A DNA stretch of 19,622 nt from Peptococcaceae bacterium (GTDB lineage: Bacteria > Bacillota > Peptococcia > Peptococcales > Peptococcaceae): NCBI GenBank assembly GCA_900756555.1, contig CAAEKP010000109.1, forward strand, positions 1 to 19,622, in the 5' to 3' direction. The stretch's first letter is position 1; every line of letters begins with the position of its first letter. Positions 16,101-19,622 of the stretch are shown in pieces. Below the pieces are notes generated by a model. The model saw nothing but the letters and a program-made list of their open reading frames with translations. It had not been told where the DNA came from and searched no databases. A program made the translations under genes and the position numbers.

Positions 16101-16765
16101 GGATGATTAACAATTTTAAGATTAACACCACTAAACGGGGTGACACCATGGCAACCTGCCAGTTTGAAGATTTGACCGGCAACATTGATATGCTGGTGTT
16201 CCCCAAAACCTTTGTGCGCTATCGGGAAATGATTCAGAAGGATGCTATCGTGCTCGTTAAAGGGCGTTATCTGGCTCAGGAGGACAATGCCAAGATATCC
16301 GCCGATGAGATTTTGCCTTTGCCGGACGATGCTCAGTGGAAAGCCCGGAAGGCGCAGAGCGGCAATAGCGCTGCCCATGGCGCGATGGCGGCGGAAGCAC
16401 AGGAGAGAGCGCCTTATCCAGAACCGGCGTCTTATTCCGGCGCAACCTATCAGGCTGCTCCTGAGGAGCCAGCGCCACAAGTGGCCTCCTTGCAGGAGAT
16501 TGCAGCTAAACGCAGGAAAAAACTGTACCTGCGGCTGGCGGGCGATCATTGCTCCGCACAGACACAGCAGAAACTCAAACAGATTTTGCGGCAATATCAG
16601 GGCGATATGCCTGTTTACTTCTATTTCAGTGAAGATAAGAAGATGGTGCTGGCTGAATATCAGTTTTGGGTGAACACCACCATTGATTTGATTATGGCGT
16701 TGAGCCAACTGCTGGGTGCAGAAAATATTTCTGTGAAAGAACAGAAACAGGAGGAAACAGAATGA
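13148..16765 (+). CDS. dnaE: DNA polymerase III subunit alpha
   Basis: Replicative C-family polymerase, 1205 residues, somewhat longer than the usual 1100-1170. N-terminal PHP domain with intact-looking metal residues, HLHTHT at 6-11 and TDHG at 40-43, unlike the degenerate E. coli PHP, so proofreading activity is possible. Catalytic aspartates: Asp397 and Asp399 in MPDIDIDF and Asp550 in MDFLGL. Palm and fingers include GPGRGSAAGS and FGTMAARGAIRDVGRV; then the helix-hairpin-helix region (SGYGFNKSHSAAYA and after). The OB domain is about 970-1060. An Ala/Pro/Gln-rich linker at about 1060-1118 accounts for the extra length, followed by a small C-terminal alpha/beta domain. SD AAAGGAG precedes the ATG. 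Its TGA overlaps the coaD ATG by 4 bp. Confidence 0.97.
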   Translation: MNPFVHLHTHTAYSLLDGASKLSELIQRAKELNMPALAITDHGVMYGVVDFYKACKKEGIKPIIGCEVYVAPRTRFDRQPGLDDSAYHLILLVKNEEGYRNLSRLESLASLEGFYYKPRVDRELLEQYHEGLIALSGCLAGEVAQKILQDDLDGARETAQWYRDTFGAENYYFEVQNHGIHEQMQVNYHLDILSREMDIPLVATNDNHYVYAEDAKTQDVMMCIQMGKTLDDVNRMRFDSNNFYLKSYDEMQQALGDYPESLTNTLKIAELCNFDFTFGENHMPIFEVPEGYTLDSYFEELCRKEIATRYNPITPEVEQRLEYELSVIKQMGYSGYFLIVWDFIRFAREKGIYVGPGRGSAAGSIVSYALHITDLDPIKYDLLFERFLNPERVSMPDIDIDFCYERRGEVIDYVIEKYGQEHVCQIITFGTMAARGAIRDVGRVMNVPIATVNKVAKAIPGELGMTIEKALNASQELRTYCEEDEQIAELIATAQKLEGLPRHAGTHAAGVVISKERLDYYLPLQKSAECGVITQFAKENVEEIGLLKMDFLGLRTLTVINKAVDMIQQNYGVTIDFNQMDMNDEQTYKMLSDGDSIGVFQLESNGMRNIMRDIQPGNIEDITALNALYRPGPLKSGMVEDFIERKHGRREISYLHPLLEPILKPTYGVILYQEQVMRIASDLAGFSLGQADMLRRAMGKKKPEIIAAMKQDFMDGAENNHIDRAVAAKVFELIEYFSGYGFNKSHSAAYAIVAYQTAYLKAHYPVEFMAALLTSIMDSTDRISFYIAECKRMGIPVLTPDVNESQENFTVANGRIRFGLAAMKNVGKGAMRSIIEMRNEEGLFTSLQDFCARVDLSQVNKRMIENLIKGGAFDSVAGNKRQLLDILDQCLEQGHEISRSKNSAQMSLFDFAEETGLTSRYAPIPLPDLPEFSSQELLMMEKQILGLYVSGHPLDNYTEVIREKTSTTLAELTEEQDQQRIILGGMINNFKINTTKRGDTMATCQFEDLTGNIDMLVFPKTFVRYREMIQKDAIVLVKGRYLAQEDNAKISADEILPLPDDAQWKARKAQSGNSAAHGAMAAEAQERAPYPEPASYSGATYQAAPEEPAPQVASLQEIAAKRRKKLYLRLAGDHCSAQTQQKLKQILRQYQGDMPVYFYFSEDKKMVLAEYQFWVNTTIDLIMALSQLLGAENISVKEQKQEETE

Positions 16766-17247
16766 AAACAGCAGTATATGCGGGAACCTTTGACCCCATT
16801 ACCAAAGGACATCTGAATGTGCTGACCAGCGCGGCTAAGGTGTTCGACGAGGTGATTATAGGGGTAGCAGCCGACAACAACAAGCATACCTTGTTTACAC
16901 TGGAAGAACGGGCTGCGTTGGCAGAGCAGAGCGTAATCAGTTTGCCCAATGTACGGGTGGAGGCTTTTTCCGGGCTGTTGGTAAATTTTGCGCAGGAGCA
17001 GGGCGCAACTGCACTGGTGCGAGGATTGCGCATGGTATCAGATTTTGAATATGAAATGCAGATGGCATTGTTCAACAAAGATTTACATGAGGGTATCGAA
17101 ACCGTGTTTTTTATCGCAGATGCGGAACATTCCTTTATCAGCTCCAGTCAGGTGAAAAACATTGCCAGTCTGGGCGGCAGTGTGGATAAATATGTGTCAG
17201 AGCCGGTGGCGCTGGCCTTAAAAGAAAAATATAAAATAGAGCAATAG
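16762..17247 (+). CDS. coaD: Phosphopantetheine adenylyltransferase
   Basis: Cytosolic enzyme of coenzyme A synthesis that joins ATP and 4'-phosphopantetheine to give dephospho-CoA and pyrophosphate. 161 residues, normal length. Nucleotidyltransferase motif TFDPITKGH at 9-17; RGLR 87-90; ISSSQVK at 126-132. The ATG overlaps the dnaE stop (ATGA), with SD CAGGAGGAA inside the end of dnaE, indicating translational coupling. coaD is more often found beside rsmD; here it follows dnaE and precedes tcdA by 50 bp. Confidence 0.97.
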   Translation: MKTAVYAGTFDPITKGHLNVLTSAAKVFDEVIIGVAADNNKHTLFTLEERAALAEQSVISLPNVRVEAFSGLLVNFAQEQGATALVRGLRMVSDFEYEMQMALFNKDLHEGIETVFFIADAEHSFISSSQVKNIASLGGSVDKYVSEPVALALKEKYKIEQ

Positions 17248-17297
17248 AAGAAAAAATAAGATAAAGCAAATCAGGAATACAAGGAGAGTGAAGGCGG

Positions 17298-18014
17298 ATG
17301 GCGGATCGCTATGACCGCACCCGTATGTTGATTGGTCAGGAGGGGATTGACCGTTTGCAGGCTGCTCATGTGGTGGTAGCCGGTGTGGGCGGTGTGGGTT
17401 CCTTTGCAGCAGAAGCGCTGGCACGGGCTGGCGTGGGCGCTTTGACCCTGATTGACAACGATGTGGTGGATATCACCAATTTGAACCGACAAATCCATGC
17501 TACCATGCAGACAGTGGGGCAGCCCAAGGTGCAGGTGATGGCAGAGCGTCTGGCTGCTGTGGCGCCGGAACTGCAAGTGCATCAGAAACAGGCTTTTCTG
17601 TTGGCTGACAACACAGCAGAAGTATTGGGCGAGGTGCGTTACGACTATATCATTGATGCAGTGGACACCGTCACTGCTAAGCTGGCGCTGATTCAGTATG
17701 CTCTGGAGCGCAATATTCCGGTTATCAGCAGTATGGGCACAGCCAATAAGCTGGATGCCACCAAATTTGAAGTGACCGATATCAGCAAGACGCACACCTG
17801 CCCGCTGGCGCGGGTGATGCGCAAGGAGCTGCGGGACAGAGGAATAGCCTCCGGTGTGGAAGTGTTATATTCCACTGCGCTGCCGATAGCTCCCACCACT
17901 GTGACGGAATCAGGGAAAAAACCGGTGCCCGGCAGCATTGCTTATGTGCCCTCCACGGCAGGATTATTGCTGGCAGGTCATGTAATTCAAAAATTGTTGC
18001 AGCGAGAAGTATAG
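17298..18014 (+). CDS. tcdA: tRNA threonylcarbamoyladenosine dehydratase (ThiF/E1 family)
   Basis: E1-like enzyme that uses ATP to cyclise t6A37 of ANN-decoding tRNAs to ct6A. 238 residues. Starts with the family's RYDRTRMLIGQEGIDRL; nucleotide loop GVGGVGS at 29-35; LIDNDVVDITNLNRQ at 51-65 carries the ATP-binding Asp53 and the Asn/Arg residues; DAVDTV 120-125; SSMGTANKLDAT 144-155; C-terminal PGSIAYVPSTAGLLLA. This pattern separates TcdA from ThiF and MoeB: no zinc CxxC pairs are visible. SD AAGGAGAG lies before ATG 17298. Probably transcribed with dnaE and coaD. Confidence 0.92.
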   Translation: MADRYDRTRMLIGQEGIDRLQAAHVVVAGVGGVGSFAAEALARAGVGALTLIDNDVVDITNLNRQIHATMQTVGQPKVQVMAERLAAVAPELQVHQKQAFLLADNTAEVLGEVRYDYIIDAVDTVTAKLALIQYALERNIPVISSMGTANKLDATKFEVTDISKTHTCPLARVMRKELRDRGIASGVEVLYSTALPIAPTTVTESGKKPVPGSIAYVPSTAGLLLAGHVIQKLLQREV

Positions 18015-18194
18015 CACGATCGTTTCCATGAAAAGAAGCACAAAGAAACAGAACAAAAATAAAACGAAGATGCAGAACGATGATGCAAACCGCAGCGCAT
18101 ACAAAAAATTATCGGGCATAAAATCTGTACGAAATAAAACTTAGCAGCAACAGGAAAAGTAATAATGTCAGAGTTAAAGAGGGCGAAATAGATT

Positions 18195-19349
18195 GTGAAG
18201 AAAGAATATTATAGTTATGTGATGATGATTGGTCATCTCTGTGTTGATTTGAGTGTATTTGCGTTAATGGCAATGGCTCCGTTTCTGGTGGTGCAGCGCG
18301 GTATGTCTTATACGGAAACGGCTGGGCTGATGTTTGTAATGAGCCTCTGCAATGCCATCACGCAGCCTGTTTTTGGGCTCCTGAGCGATAAAAAGAACCG
18401 CCCATGGCTTATGGGCGTGGGAATCCTGCTGTCTGGCAGCGGAATTTCTGTGCTGGGCTTTTTGCACAATTATTGGCTGATGGTTGGCGCGGTGGCTGTC
18501 AGCAGCATTGGTATGGCGATTTATCACCCAGATGCCGGACGTCTGGCCAACTATGTATCTGGCAAGGCCAAGGGCAAAGGGGTTAGTAATTTTTCCTTTG
18601 GCGGGAACCTGGCTGGTTTTCTGGGGCCTGTGCTGGCTGTATTGGGTATTAGCCAGTTTGGGCTGCCAGGCACCGCTATTCTGGCAGTGGTGACTTTTCC
18701 TGTGGCATTTCTGCTATTGTATTTAAGCAAAACCTTTTTGCAGTTTGCCGAGGAAGGTCAGCGCGAGACATTAGCAGCTATGAACAGAGGGCAAAAGGAT
18801 GACTGGAACGGCTTTCTGAAGCTTTCCGGTGTAACAGTGCTGCGCTCGGCCATTATGTCTGGCATGAGTGCGTTTATTCCGCTGTTTTGGCTTTCTGTGC
18901 TTATGCAGTCGGAGGAAGTATCCGGGCTGACAACATCGGTCATTGCCATTTCCGGTGCGGTGGCAACTTTTGTGGGCGGTCGTCTGGCAGACCGTATTGG
19001 ATTCAAAAAAGTTATTCGCGCTGGTCTGATTGTGCTGGTGCCATGTCTGGCAATTATTGCGTATACGCGGTCTTTGGCGGTGTCATTCTTTATGCTGATT
19101 CCTGCCGCCATTGCGCTGAACATGGCGTACAGTCCATCGGTGGTATTGGGGCAGAAGCTGGTGCCCAATCACATTGGCTTTGCCTCCGGCATTACCATGG
19201 GGCTGGCTTCCTCTTTCGGCGGGGTTATTTCTCCGCTGCTGGGAAAAGTGGGGGATCTGTACGGCGTTGACGTGGTGCTGTGGATTATGGTACTGATTTC
19301 TCTGCTAACCTGCATCTCCACTGTGATTCTGCCAGAGGATCCGCGCTGA
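18195..19349 (+). CDS. MFS transporter, fosmidomycin-resistance (Fsr)-like
   Basis: 384 residues with about 12 membrane helices, the normal size for a major facilitator. The N-half begins GHLCVDLSVFALMAMAPFLV, has the loop-2 signature as QPVFGLLSDKKNRPW (about 57-71), then GMAIYHPDAGRLANYVSG and SNFSFGGNLAGFLGP, the pattern of Fsr-type exporters (FHPE..R, GGNAG..LGP). The C-half repeats a loop signature as GGRLADRIGFKKVIR. Likely an inner-membrane drug or metabolite exporter; the substrate cannot be read from sequence. Start is GTG 18195 with a weak GAGGG about eleven bases upstream. About 180 bp separate it from tcdA, so it may have its own promoter, though none is clear. Confidence 0.88.
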   Translation: MKKEYYSYVMMIGHLCVDLSVFALMAMAPFLVVQRGMSYTETAGLMFVMSLCNAITQPVFGLLSDKKNRPWLMGVGILLSGSGISVLGFLHNYWLMVGAVAVSSIGMAIYHPDAGRLANYVSGKAKGKGVSNFSFGGNLAGFLGPVLAVLGISQFGLPGTAILAVVTFPVAFLLLYLSKTFLQFAEEGQRETLAAMNRGQKDDWNGFLKLSGVTVLRSAIMSGMSAFIPLFWLSVLMQSEEVSGLTTSVIAISGAVATFVGGRLADRIGFKKVIRAGLIVLVPCLAIIAYTRSLAVSFFMLIPAAIALNMAYSPSVVLGQKLVPNHIGFASGITMGLASSFGGVISPLLGKVGDLYGVDVVLWIMVLISLLTCISTVILPEDPR

Positions 19350-19501
19350 AACAGCAAACGCGGACAAGATTACCGCAGAATATTGCTAAAACTATCTTTG
19401 CAGCAAAATAGCAAAAAAATGCGTGGCACGCCTGTGTAAATATTTTTACAAAAAGAATAACTCTAAAACAATAAAATATGGGAATCTGCTTTCGGAAAAC
19501 T

Positions 19502-19531
19502 ACCGCTCTTAAAAATAAAGAGCGGTTTTTT
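19502..19531 (+). terminator. Terminator after the MFS gene, used as group IIC intron target
   Basis: Perfect 9-bp arms ACCGCTCTT (19502-19510) and AAGAGCGGT (19518-19526), 7-base loop, T-run 19526-19531. The group II intron 5' end follows two bases later. Confidence 0.9.
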
Positions 19532-19533
19532 CA

Positions 19534-19622
19534 GTGCGCCCAGCATGGGCGCAGTCTAAAGGGTGGAAGTCCCGAAGCCGCCCCGTAGCGGGAAGGCAAT
19601 AGCGGAACCTCAAGGGTGTCCA
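19534..19622 (+). mobile_element. 5' end of a group IIC self-splicing intron (partial)
   Basis: The sequence starts GTGCGCC, the group II 5' splice motif, and continues CAGCATGGGCGCAGTCTA, AGGGTGGAAGTCCCGAA and CCTCAAGGGTGTCCA. From memory this follows domain I of the Oceanobacillus iheyensis group IIC intron block by block (GTGTGCCCGGCATGGGTGCA.., AGGGTGAGAGTCCCGAAC, CGCAAGGGTGTCCG). Insertion directly after a terminator hairpin and T-run is the known target preference of class C introns. The reverse transcriptase/maturase ORF and the 3' end would lie beyond the window. Confidence 0.88.

Noticed and set aside
16094..16708. 204-codon open frame antisense to the end of dnaE
   Set aside because: Overlaps the OB domain and linker of a clear gene; no SD and no domain.
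18028..18144. 38-codon Lys/Asn-rich frame between tcdA and the MFS gene
   Set aside because: No SD and low-complexity composition in an A-rich spacer; no family resemblance.
19435..19450. Near-palindrome TGTAAATATTTTTACA, considered as a Rex-like or other operator
   Set aside because: One mismatch in AT-rich DNA after the MFS gene, no promoter beside it, and a poor fit to known operators.

Overview
The window looks like a chromosomal segment of a low-to-mid GC Bacillota (Firmicutes). The evidence is a T-box in front of thrS, a lysine riboswitch in front of dapB, an L20-type leader in front of infC-rpmI-rplT, a YtoI-type HTH/DRTGG/CBS/hotdog regulator near dnaE, and a small ORF resembling an alpha/beta-type small acid-soluble spore protein. 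I lean towards Negativicutes or a related endospore-forming lineage. That placement is inference and was not tested by phylogeny.

Bases 1-2015: the C-terminal end of an XRE-like HTH protein, then an AT-rich two-gene cassette. The first gene is a HipA-like (HipA_2 type) kinase whose best start codon is AUA. The second is a DUF3037-type protein with an extra C-terminal half. A strong terminator closes the cassette. Base composition and position mark it as an acquired island. It abuts the broken 3' end of a FeoA-FeoB fusion gene on the minus strand (about 2052), which has lost the second half of its iron channel.

Bases 3285-7460 are translation genes: a consensus promoter and threonine T-box drive thrS, and a second consensus promoter and leader/attenuator drive infC (AUU start), rpmI and rplT. 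A gene-free stretch of about 630 bp between thrS and infC holds a dispersed repeat, a perfect-arm hairpin, a triple 12-bp tandem repeat and a short palindrome.

Bases 7460-11300: a small DUF1294 membrane protein, then a lysine-riboswitch operon dapB-asd-dapA, the shared diaminopimelate/lysine branch starting from aspartyl phosphate. It ends in a long terminator-like stem whose loop carries a second copy of the dispersed repeat found after thrS.

Bases 11400-18014: a 58-codon SASP-like gene, a YtoI-type regulator, dnaE (replicative polymerase with an intact-looking PHP domain), coaD (overlapping dnaE by 4 bp) and tcdA (t6A dehydratase). An Fsr-like MFS exporter follows. Its terminator is followed, two bases after the T-run, by the 5' end of a group IIC intron that runs out of the window.
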